Source: an uncultured Arcanobacterium sp. (GTDB lineage Bacteria > Actinomycetota > Actinomycetes > Actinomycetales > Actinomycetaceae). From it: 22,183 nucleotides of DNA. The notes below the pieces were generated by a model, which worked only from the letters and a program-made list of their open reading frames with translations, ran no database searches and was not told the DNA's origin. The translations under genes and the position numbers were made by a program. Below, piece after piece: positions 13,461 to 20,456 of the stretch. Every line of letters starts with the position of its first letter. Position 1 is the first letter of the stretch. The stretch spans positions 1-22,183 of the forward strand of contig NZ_CAMXYE010000012.1 of NCBI RefSeq assembly GCF_947253055.1, in the 5' to 3' direction.

Positions 13461-14738
13461 GTGAGCCTAGTTGTACAAAAGTTCGGCGGATCTTCCGTAG
13501 CGGATGCAGAATCTATTCGACGGGTAGCGCGGCGGATAGTAGATACTTATAACCAAGGTAATGAGGTAGTGGTAATTGTTTCGGCAATGGGAGATACCAC
13601 CGACGACCTTATCGATTTAGCTCGTTCCGTCACTCCCCGTCCGCGCGCGCGCGAAATGGATATTCTCCTCACGGCGGGAGAAAGAATTTCGATGGCGCTG
13701 CTGGCAATGGCAATATCGGATCTGGGAGTACCGGCGAATGCTTTTACTGGCCAGCAGGCTGGGTTACTTACGAATGAGATTTACGGCAAAGCCTCTATTG
13801 TGGGAGTAGTGCCGGAGCGCATAGCTCGTACCATTCGCGAAGGCGGTATTGCCGTAATTGCCGGTTTCCAGGGAGTGAATACGGATAGTGACGACGTCAC
13901 TACCCTGGGGCGCGGTGGTTCTGATACCACGGCAGTAGCTTTCGCGGCGGCGTTAAGAGCGGATTATTGTGAGATATTTTCCGATGTAGACGGGGTGTTC
14001 ACAGCTGATCCGCGTATTGCCCCTACGGCTCATAAACAGCCCGCGCTCACCTATGAAGAGACTTTAGAGTTAGCTGCTCACGGCACAAAAATTTTACATT
14101 TACGCGCAGTTGAATATGCCCGCCGTTATCGGGTGCCATTGCATGTGCGTTCATCGTTTTCCGATAAGGAAGGAACCTGGATTGTGGAAGAGAAAGACGA
14201 GAAATATCTAGATGGCAAGAATGAAGCCCCGATGATTTCCGGGATTGCCCACGATAAATCGCAGGCAAAAATTACGGTAGTGGGTGTTCCAGACGAACCA
14301 GGCACGGCGGCGCGGCTCTTCGCGATTGTGGCGAGTGCAGATGTAAATATCGATATGATTGTGCAAAATACTCCTACTAATGCAGCTAATTCGGCAAATA
14401 TTTCTTTCACCTTGCCGAAAGACGATGTGCCGGCTGCTTTTAGTGCCCTAGAGGCAGCGCAGGATGAATTAAAATTTACCAAGCTCAAATCTAATGAAGG
14501 CGTAGGTATTCTTTCGTTGGTTGGCGCGGGAATGCGCTCGCATCCGGGAGTATCGGCACGGCTTTTCGACGCCTTGGCAGAAGCAGGAATTAATATCGAT
14601 ATGATTTCTACTTCGGAAATTCGTATTTCGGTAGTGCTTTTGGAAAGTCAGCTCGATGAGGCAGTAAAAGTAGTGCATACAGCCTTTAATTTAGATTCAG
14701 AGGGCGAAGTAATCGTATACGGAGGTACGGGAAGATGA
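13461..14738 (+). CDS. lysC: Aspartokinase (aspartate kinase)
   Basis: Phosphorylates L-aspartate with ATP, the first step toward lysine/diaminopimelate, threonine and methionine. 425 aa. Kinase domain 1-250: KFGGSSVADAESIRRVA at the start, then GRGGSDTTAVAFAAALRADYCEIFSDVDGVFTADPR. Two ACT regulatory domains follow: about 262-340 (AKITVVGVPDEPGTAARLF) and 345-425 (LSLVGAGMRSHPGVSARLF ... EIRISVVL), so feedback control by lysine/threonine is expected, as in corynebacterial LysC. The GTG start has AAGGAG (13450-13455) 5 bases upstream. M258 aligns with the internal start of the beta subunit in C. glutamicum LysC, but I see no strong Shine-Dalgarno before it. The stop overlaps asd (ATGA), giving translational coupling. 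Confidence 0.96.
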   Translation: MSLVVQKFGGSSVADAESIRRVARRIVDTYNQGNEVVVIVSAMGDTTDDLIDLARSVTPRPRAREMDILLTAGERISMALLAMAISDLGVPANAFTGQQAGLLTNEIYGKASIVGVVPERIARTIREGGIAVIAGFQGVNTDSDDVTTLGRGGSDTTAVAFAAALRADYCEIFSDVDGVFTADPRIAPTAHKQPALTYEETLELAAHGTKILHLRAVEYARRYRVPLHVRSSFSDKEGTWIVEEKDEKYLDGKNEAPMISGIAHDKSQAKITVVGVPDEPGTAARLFAIVASADVNIDMIVQNTPTNAANSANISFTLPKDDVPAAFSALEAAQDELKFTKLKSNEGVGILSLVGAGMRSHPGVSARLFDALAEAGINIDMISTSEIRISVVLLESQLDEAVKVVHTAFNLDSEGEVIVYGGTGR

Positions 14739-15784
14739 GTATTACATTAGCAGTGGTAGGCGCTACCGGGCAGGTAGGGCAAGTGATGCGTACGCTAATT
14801 GCGGAACGGAAGGTACCGGCCGAAAAACTCCGGTTTTTTGCTTCTGCACGTTCCGCAGGTAAAGAGCTAGATTTCCGTGGGCAGAAAATAGTCGTAGAAG
14901 ATATCGCGAAAGCAGATTTTTCGGGAATAGACGTAGCAGTTTTCTCGGCGGGTGCCAGCGTATCGAAAGAGTATGCGCCGAAATTTGTGCAAGCCGGAGC
15001 GCTGGTGGTAGATAATTCATCTGCTTGGAGAAAAGATCCGGAAGTGCCGCTCGTGGTATCGGAAGTAAATCCGCAGGATCTGCGCAACCGCCCGAAAGGA
15101 ATTATCGCTAATCCGAATTGCACCACTATGGCCGCTATGCCGGTATTAAAAGTGCTGCACGATGAAGCGCAATTGCAGCGGCTAATAGTTTCTTCCTACC
15201 AGGCAGTTTCCGGCTCGGGTGTGAAAGGCGTGCAGGCACTGGCAGAGCAGACTCGCCGCGGTGCAGCCGAAAACTTGGAAGGCTTGGCTCTGGACGGCAA
15301 TGCGATTAGCCATCCGGCCGATACTACCCCCTATGTGGCTCCGATTGCTTTTAACGTAGTAGCGTGGGCGGGAAATCTTGTGGAAGATGGTTCGCGAGAG
15401 ACCGACGAAGAGCAGAAACTGCGGAACGAAACGCGGCGTATTCTGGGGATTCCGAATTTGCCGGTAGCTGGGACTTGTGTGCGCGTGCCGGTATTTACTG
15501 CTCACGCCTTGAGTATTAATGCCGAATTTGCAGCTCCTATTAGCCCTGAACGGGCGATTGAGCTGCTAAAGAGCGCTCCAGGTGTGAAATATGTGGATGT
15601 GCCTACTCCTTTGCAAGGTGCTGGAGTAGATGATTGCCTCGTAGGGCGCATCCGGCAAGATCAATCCGTGCCAGACGGGCGCGGGCTGGCGCTGTTTGTG
15701 GTGGGCGATAACCTGCGAAAAGGTGCGGCTCTGAACACTGTGCAGTTGGCAGAATTGCTGATTGCAGAGTTGCGCGGCGCGTAA
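14735..15784 (+). CDS. asd: Aspartate-semialdehyde dehydrogenase
   Basis: NADPH-dependent reduction of aspartyl phosphate to aspartate semialdehyde, directly after LysC. 349 aa, normal length. N-terminal nucleotide-binding VGATGQVGQVMRTLI; DNSSAWRKDPEVPLVVSEVNP; catalytic Cys129 in NPNCTT; SYQAVSGSGVKG; and GTCVRVPVFTAHALS with Arg250 and the general-base His257. It overlaps lysC by 4 bases, as in most actinobacterial lysC-asd operons. Its last codons and TAA are part of a 19-bp tandem duplication. No terminator was seen before the convergent DUF4032 gene. Confidence 0.97.
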   Translation: MSITLAVVGATGQVGQVMRTLIAERKVPAEKLRFFASARSAGKELDFRGQKIVVEDIAKADFSGIDVAVFSAGASVSKEYAPKFVQAGALVVDNSSAWRKDPEVPLVVSEVNPQDLRNRPKGIIANPNCTTMAAMPVLKVLHDEAQLQRLIVSSYQAVSGSGVKGVQALAEQTRRGAAENLEGLALDGNAISHPADTTPYVAPIAFNVVAWAGNLVEDGSRETDEEQKLRNETRRILGIPNLPVAGTCVRVPVFTAHALSINAEFAAPISPERAIELLKSAPGVKYVDVPTPLQGAGVDDCLVGRIRQDQSVPDGRGLALFVVGDNLRKGAALNTVQLAELLIAELRGA

Positions 15785-15812
15785 ATAGCAGCACGGCGCG
15801 TAAATAGCAGCA
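15775..15812 (+). repeat. 19-bp tandem duplication containing the asd stop
   Basis: CGGCGCGTAAATAGCAGCA occurs twice without gap or mismatch (15775-15793, 15794-15812), followed by CGG. The first copy holds the last codons and stop of asd; the second lies in the gap before the convergent gene. Confidence 0.93.
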
Positions 15813-15823
15813 CGGGCTGATTT

Positions 15824-17107
15824 TTAAGCCATATATCCAGACCAGTCTTCTGAAAGACTGCTGGCAATATCGGGGTGTAGCTGGGAATTCGTTTCCGTGA
15901 GCACCGCTGCCTCATTCGGGCGATCTTTGAGCACATTCTCAATATAAGATTGCACGGCTTCGGGCAGTGAAATATCGTGCCCGGCATTTTCGGCGATGAA
16001 CCAGCGGTGGTCAAGTATCTCGTGGAAAAGCTGCGCGGGCTGTAATTTTCCGCGTAATTCGCGCGGAATAGCTCGCACCGTCGGCTCGTAGACTTTTGCC
16101 AACCACTGATGAGCCACCACCGAAAGCGGTTGCCCCTGATTCTCGGGCAGCATCCGGAACTGCTCCATATTATTCATCATGCGCCGCGCCTGTTTTTCTT
16201 CTACATCCAAGCCAGTGAGGCGCATCAATTTCCGCGAATAATGCCCAGCATCTACCACTTTCGGGTGAATAGAGAGGAAAGTGCCGTTTCTATCGGTCTT
16301 CATAGCTAATTCGCCTACGTCGAATCCCAGTTCATTGAGGCGGCGGATTCGATTATCTACCCGCCACCGCTCCGTGAGAGCAAAGGATTCTTCTGAAGTG
16401 AGTTCTTTCCAAAGAGAAGAATACTGAGCCTGGAGGCGATTACCAATAGCAATTGCATCGAATCCCGTATCGAGAATTCCACCCGCTTGCAGATCCAGCA
16501 GTTCCCCGACGATATTCGTCCGCGCAATATCTACGTCGTTTTCCCGCCGGCCGGCAGAGAGAGTAGCCTGCAATGATCCAGTTTCTGCGTCCACCAGATA
16601 GGCGGCAAATTCTCCGGCGTCTCTCCGGAAAAGAGTATTTGAAAGAGAAATATCTCCCCAATAGTAGCCATGCAGATGCAGGCGCACAATCAATACAGCT
16701 AAGGCGTCAATAAGCCTATCCACAGTCGAGTGGCGAATAGCTGCCTGCCCGAATACGGCTCGGTAAGGCAAAGAATAGGGAAGATGATGGGTAATAAGCA
16801 CGGAATTCAGAGCTTCACCACTGGCGGTGAAGCGGTGGGAGATGACGGCGAGTGGCTCTACACAGGGAGCATTCAGCCGGTTGAGCTGGCGCAACATATC
16901 GTATTCATGGCGTGCCAGCGCCTCATCTATCTCTTTTACTGCCAAAATATGGCCATCTAATTTTACAAAACGCACCATGTGGCGCGAGATACCGCGCGGG
17001 AGAGCAGCAATTAGTTCCTCCGGCCATTCCCGCAAGGGCAGCTGCCACGGCAAATCTAAAAGAGCAGGAAGCACTTCGGCAGAGGTAATTTCGAGAGCTT
17101 CTTCCAT
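15824..17107 (-). CDS. DUF4032 protein with WaaP/Kdo-kinase-like N-terminal domain
   Basis: 427 aa from ATG 17107, chosen because GAAGGGA lies 5 bases upstream; an in-frame start 14 codons earlier lacks support. Residues 30-250 have a protein-kinase-like fold of the LPS-kinase type: ILAVKEI with the ATP-binding Lys, a helix Glu in HEYDML, catalytic loop HGYYWGDISLSNTLF (Asp and Asn), and YLVDAETGS where DAE replaces the usual DFG metal motif. The C-terminal half (LGFDVGELAMKT ... LVEILDHRW-type segment FHEILDHRWFIAENAG) matches DUF4032, a domain of unknown function of actinobacteria. No signal or membrane segment. It lies downstream of the ABC ATPase on the same strand after repeat arrays. 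Kinase activity is plausible; the substrate is unknown. Confidence 0.8.
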   Translation of the reverse strand: MEEALEITSAEVLPALLDLPWQLPLREWPEELIAALPRGISRHMVRFVKLDGHILAVKEIDEALARHEYDMLRQLNRLNAPCVEPLAVISHRFTASGEALNSVLITHHLPYSLPYRAVFGQAAIRHSTVDRLIDALAVLIVRLHLHGYYWGDISLSNTLFRRDAGEFAAYLVDAETGSLQATLSAGRRENDVDIARTNIVGELLDLQAGGILDTGFDAIAIGNRLQAQYSSLWKELTSEESFALTERWRVDNRIRRLNELGFDVGELAMKTDRNGTFLSIHPKVVDAGHYSRKLMRLTGLDVEEKQARRMMNNMEQFRMLPENQGQPLSVVAHQWLAKVYEPTVRAIPRELRGKLQPAQLFHEILDHRWFIAENAGHDISLPEAVQSYIENVLKDRPNEAAVLTETNSQLHPDIASSLSEDWSGYMA

Positions 17108-17188
17108 TAGGTTCCCTTCTCGGCAATGGAGCGACGGAGGGGTACGCACTGCACCCCTCCGTCTATATTAAAGAGTATTTTCGAGAAA

Positions 17189-17228
17189 ATGCGCACGGAC
17201 GCGTATTAATGCGCGCGGAGGCGTATTT
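17189..17228. repeat. Two 20-bp imperfect tandem repeats
   Basis: ATGCGCACGGACGCGTATTA is followed at once by ATGCGCGCGGAGGCGTATTT (17 of 20 identical), between the ABC ATPase and the DUF4032 gene. Confidence 0.75.
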
Positions 17229-17232
17229 CCGA

Positions 17233-17272
17233 AAAGTACTTAGGCAAAGTACTTAGTCGAAGTACTTAGTCG
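17233..17272. repeat. Three 13/14-bp repeats over the ABC ATPase stop codon
   Basis: Units AAAGTACTTAGGC, AAAGTACTTAGTCG and AAGTACTTAGTCG follow one another. Each holds the palindrome AAGTACTT at a 13-base spacing. The third unit includes the stop codon and last codon of the minus-strand ATPase gene (17266). Confidence 0.88.
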
Positions 17273-18393
17273 CCGATTCGCTCTCCGCTCTGGGCAGAGA
17301 AGTAGTGAATATAGGCGGCGTCTGGGCAAATATATGCCGTCTCACCAGGGGCAGGATGTACCTCGGGGGATACTCGCACCGTCATCGTCTTAGATTTATC
17401 GCCAGAACCGAAAAGATGGGTTTCATTTTCTGCTCCCACAATAGTGCCGTATACATAGGAATCCGATCCCAGGTGTTCCACAAAGGTGACGTGCAGCGGA
17501 ATCGCATTTTCAGTCTCGGCACTTACCAGATTAAAGGCTTCTGGACGGATACCTACGATTACTTCGGTAGCATTTTCGCCAGTGAGCGCAGAGCGTACCG
17601 GCGCCGGCAGATTAATGCGCGCTTCTCCGAAGGCGGCCTGCATCCCATCTATTCTCCAGGTGCCCAGGTTCATAGCGGGAGATCCAATAAAGCCAGCTAC
17701 GAAAGCATTGGCGGGGCGGGAGAACATTTCATCCGGGGAAGCTACCTGCTGCAAAATACCGTCTTTCAAAACGGCGATACGATCTCCCATAGTGAGAGCT
17801 TCCGTCTGATCGTGGGTCACATATACGGTAGTGACGCCCAGATTTCTTTGCAGAGCCGCAATCTGAGTACGAGTTTGTACGCGCAGTTTTGCATCCAGAT
17901 TAGAGAGAGGTTCGTCCATCAAGAATACTTGCGGTTTCCGTACGATTGCCCGCCCCATCGCTACGCGCTGGCGCTGCCCGCCGGAGAGAGCCCGGGGTTT
18001 CCGGTCTAAGTATTCAGTCAAATCTAATACGGCGGCGGCTTCTTCTACCCGCTTCCGGATAGTTTCCTTATCTACGCCCGCAATTTTCAGAGCAAAGCCC
18101 ATATTATCGGCCACCGTCATATGCGGGTAAAGAGCATAGTTTTGGAAGACCATCGCAATATCGCGATCTTTCGGGCTCACATTGGTCACATCGCGCTCCC
18201 CAATATAGATATTTCCGGAAGTCACGTCTTCTAATCCGGCCAACATACGGAGGGAAGTAGATTTTCCACAACCAGAAGGCCCTACTAATACCAAAAATTC
18301 TCCGTCTTTAATTTCGAGATTTAAGGCATTGACCGCGGGATTTTCTGCTCCCGGGTATATTAAAGTGGCGTTTTTGAATGTAACGGTAGCCAT
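17266..18393 (-). CDS. ugpC: Sugar ABC transporter ATP-binding protein (MsmK/UgpC/MalK type)
   Basis: ATPase that powers CUT1-type carbohydrate importers. 375 aa from ATG 18393, preceded by GAAGGG at a 7-base spacing; a GTG five codons upstream falls on the Shine-Dalgarno and is unlikely. Walker A GPSGCGKST (38-46), Q-loop VFQNYALYPHMTV, signature LSGGQRQRVAMGRA, Walker B VFLMDEPLSNLDAKLR, H-loop VTHDQTEA. From about residue 240 the regulatory C-terminal domain (IGSPAMNLG, VGIRPEAF, EHLGSDSYVYG, FSAQSGERIGD) with TOBE folds is characteristic of the MsmK/UgpC group. No permease or binding-protein gene is nearby, so it is probably a shared ATPase serving several importers, as known for MsmK. 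An inverted repeat lies about 76 bases upstream. Confidence 0.92.
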   Translation of the reverse strand: MATVTFKNATLIYPGAENPAVNALNLEIKDGEFLVLVGPSGCGKSTSLRMLAGLEDVTSGNIYIGERDVTNVSPKDRDIAMVFQNYALYPHMTVADNMGFALKIAGVDKETIRKRVEEAAAVLDLTEYLDRKPRALSGGQRQRVAMGRAIVRKPQVFLMDEPLSNLDAKLRVQTRTQIAALQRNLGVTTVYVTHDQTEALTMGDRIAVLKDGILQQVASPDEMFSRPANAFVAGFIGSPAMNLGTWRIDGMQAAFGEARINLPAPVRSALTGENATEVIVGIRPEAFNLVSAETENAIPLHVTFVEHLGSDSYVYGTIVGAENETHLFGSGDKSKTMTVRVSPEVHPAPGETAYICPDAAYIHYFSAQSGERIGD

Positions 18394-18468
18394 CGCTATT
18401 CCCTTCACCGGCAGGTACGTGCCGGACGATCCGAGTGAAAAGGTGCATGAATGGTTAGAATCAGCACG

Positions 18469-18490
18469 GTAAATACTTCGGCGTATTTAC
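18469..18490. promoter_or_regulatory. Inverted repeat GTAAATAC-N6-GTATTTAC upstream of the ABC ATPase
   Basis: A perfect 8-bp inverted repeat with spacer TTCGGC sits in the 285-base divergent gap between the ABC ATPase (minus) and the kinase (plus). It is a good candidate operator or RNA hairpin for the ATPase gene. The rest of the gap holds a TAGAAT -10 (18615-18620) facing the kinase and no gene I can support. Confidence 0.45.
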
Positions 18491-18614
18491 TAAGTTTAAG
18501 TCTACATATTTGCCCATAGTTGTAAATGCCGATGGGTGGCTTTGCAAGATTTTCGAAAAAATTCGGGGAAGAGAGCGGGGATTTCTGCCGGGTGCCGGAG
18601 TGAAAAAGCCACGG

Positions 18615-18620
18615 TAGAAT
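18615..18620 (+). promoter_or_regulatory. -10 element upstream of the kinase gene
   Basis: TAGAAT, 58 bases before the kinase ATG. Eight bases after it starts a 12-codon frame (18629-18664, including stop) that ends 14 bases before the kinase start. No clear -35. Confidence 0.35.
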
Positions 18621-18678
18621 AAAAGAAAATGGCGGGAAAAATCTCGGTGAAAAATAGCGAATAAACAACTGGAAAATT

Positions 18679-20310
18679 ATGCAAGTATATGGCTATGAGC
18701 TGGTAAAATGTATCGGGCGGGGCGGGGTGTCTACTGTCTATGAAGCCCTCGATCCAGCTGGGCGGCGAGTAGCTTTTAAGCGCCTCCATCCGGCGGTGGC
18801 AGCGGAGCCAGCGGCGCGCGAGCGGCTGCGGCGCGAAATAGCAATGTTGCAAAGAATTTCCGGTTCCGGCGTCGCACAAATCATCGATGCGGAGATTGCG
18901 GCCGATGAAGTATTTATCGTCACGGAGTTGGTGGAGGGCTTAACTCTAGAAAAAGATGTGGAGATAAACGGCATCTACACGGAAGAAGATTTACTGCGAC
19001 TCGGGCAGGAGTTACAGCAGATTTTAGAAAATGTGCACCGCGCCGGCGTCTTACATCGAGATATTAAACCCGCCAATGTGATGGTAGGGAAAGCGGGGCC
19101 GGTATTAATTGATTTCGGCATTGCTCAGCTAGGAGAAGATACCCGCCTCACGCAGCAAGGATTTTTAGCGCATACGCCAGGATATTGCGATCCGCAGGTA
19201 CTGCAGGGAGCTTCTCCAAATAAAGAAGCTGATTGGTGGGCGCTAGCTGCCGTGCTCGCCTATGCCGCCACCGGCAGTGCTCCTTTCGGAAAAGGAAATG
19301 CCTCAGCCATTATGCAGCGGGTGCTGCATTCGCCCCCCTACCTGCCGGGGCTCTCTCCCATTCTGCAAGCCGCTTTCTGCCAAGCATTGGCAGTAGATTT
19401 TACCCAGCGTATTTCCTATGCCGAGCTGCTGGAAATAATTGCCGATCCACATCAAGCTGCCACACTGCTCACGCCGCTAAAGGCACCGCAAGAGGTGGAG
19501 CAAAGGGCGGAGCAGAAGACGGAGCAGCCAGCCGTGGCTCCTACTTTGGTGGCGGAAACTGCTCCCAACTGGGAAGCTAGCGAGGATTATGGCACAGACT
19601 CCACGGAGTACGCCGGAAACGATGGTGGAGAATATGGCGAGGAGTATGGCGAAGAGTATGGCGATACTTACGATGATGCGTATGGCGATACAGATGCTGA
19701 TGCCTATGGTGCGCCGAATTTACTAGTACAACCTGGCATGGCGCTGGCAGAAAATTATCTACCCGCCCTTCCGCGCTGCCGTCTACAAATACTATTGCTG
19801 GGGGTAGTTAGCGTCTTTGTGGGGGCAGCTGCACCGATACCAGGAGGAGCAGCATTCCTAGTGATACTTCTTCTCTTAGATATAATCGGTACTCTCTACC
19901 AGAAAAATGTGCGCTATTTTGTGAAGAAGGGCCGGCAGCGCGATGGCTGGGGATGGATAACCATGCAGCTTCCTATTTCTTTACCGGGGATAATAGTGCG
20001 CAGCGTATTCTTTGGGGCGGTTGCGGCCGGTATTTTCTGGGTGCTGAGTTGGCTCCTTTCTACCTATGTGCTCGATTTGCAGAACGCAGTACTAATCGGA
20101 ATAGCCAGCGCCTTAGCAGTTTCCTGGAATCTGCCTTTTAATGCCCGGGCCCGGCTGGGATCGCGGTGGCTTTGGCAAGAAATAGCTCCAGAATTCCGCT
20201 ACCAACTTCTTTGGTGGATAATTGGGGGCGCTCTTGCGGGAGCTGCCTATATTTTCTGGCAGAACGCTCCGGAATTTAATTGGCTGCAGTTTCTGAATCT
20301 GCCGAGTTAA
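18679..20310 (+). CDS. Membrane Ser/Thr protein kinase with multi-span C-terminus
   Basis: 543 aa. Hanks-type kinase domain 1-265: glycine loop IGRGGVSTV (12-20), ATP-binding Lys34 (VAFKRL), Glu53, catalytic HRDIKPANVM (Asp128, Asn133), IDFG (Asp145) and an APE-equivalent region GYCDPQVL, so catalysis should be intact. A linker (about 275-350) holds seven EYGE-like 12-bp repeats rich in Asp/Glu/Tyr. The C-terminal 185 residues contain about five hydrophobic helices (LQILLLGVVSVFVGAA, AAFLVILLLLDIIGTLY, SVFFGAVAAGIFWVLSWLL, AVLIGIASALAVSW, LLWWIIGGALAGAAYIFW). Unlike PknB there is no extracellular PASTA region. A partner or signal sensed inside the membrane is possible but unknown. The Shine-Dalgarno is weak (GGAAAATT). 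23-bp repeats follow the stop. Confidence 0.88.
   Translation: MQVYGYELVKCIGRGGVSTVYEALDPAGRRVAFKRLHPAVAAEPAARERLRREIAMLQRISGSGVAQIIDAEIAADEVFIVTELVEGLTLEKDVEINGIYTEEDLLRLGQELQQILENVHRAGVLHRDIKPANVMVGKAGPVLIDFGIAQLGEDTRLTQQGFLAHTPGYCDPQVLQGASPNKEADWWALAAVLAYAATGSAPFGKGNASAIMQRVLHSPPYLPGLSPILQAAFCQALAVDFTQRISYAELLEIIADPHQAATLLTPLKAPQEVEQRAEQKTEQPAVAPTLVAETAPNWEASEDYGTDSTEYAGNDGGEYGEEYGEEYGDTYDDAYGDTDADAYGAPNLLVQPGMALAENYLPALPRCRLQILLLGVVSVFVGAAAPIPGGAAFLVILLLLDIIGTLYQKNVRYFVKKGRQRDGWGWITMQLPISLPGIIVRSVFFGAVAAGIFWVLSWLLSTYVLDLQNAVLIGIASALAVSWNLPFNARARLGSRWLWQEIAPEFRYQLLWWIIGGALAGAAYIFWQNAPEFNWLQFLNLPS
19630..19713 (+). repeat. Seven 12-bp repeats inside the kinase gene
   Basis: In-frame 12-base units encode EYGE, EYGE, EYGD, TYDD, AYGD, TDAD and AYGA, a highly acidic, tyrosine-rich linker between kinase and membrane domains. 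The first three are nearly identical in DNA; later ones are degenerate. Confidence 0.85.
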
Positions 20311-20323
20311 TTTACTATATTTA

Positions 20324-20415
20324 GAGCGAGATTAGGAAAGCGCTTAAAGCGAGATTAGGAAAGCGCTTAGAGCGAGACTAGGAAAACGCTTAAAGCGAGA
20401 TTAGGAAAGCGCTTA
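20324..20415 (+). repeat. Four 23-bp tandem repeats between kinase and DsbA-like genes
   Basis: Four consecutive 23-base units of consensus RAGCGAGATTAGGAAAGCGC plus TTA, starting 14 bases after the kinase stop. Three units hold the palindrome AAGCGCTT (the third has AAACGCTT). Unit junctions before units 2 and 4 form CGCTT-A-AAGCG. A TATATT follows at 20419. There are no spacers, so it is not CRISPR. Confidence 0.95.
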
Positions 20416-20456
20416 AAGTATATTTGTAGTACGGAAAAGCGAGCGGAAAGAAAATT

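Noticed and set aside
15785..15823. Terminator between asd and the DUF4032 gene
   Set aside because: The 39-base gap contains only the second copy of the 19-bp repeat and no stem with T-run.
17305..18009. 234-codon plus-strand frame opposite the ABC ATPase
   Set aside because: It lies entirely antisense to a clear ABC ATPase with all motifs, is low in recognisable structure and has no ribosome site.
18394..18408. Five-codon N-terminal extension of the ABC ATPase from a GTG
   Set aside because: That GTG falls on the GAAGGG ribosome site of the ATG at 18393, where family homology begins.
20324..20415. CRISPR-like repeat array
   Set aside because: The 23-bp units are directly adjacent with no spacers, and no cas genes are nearby.
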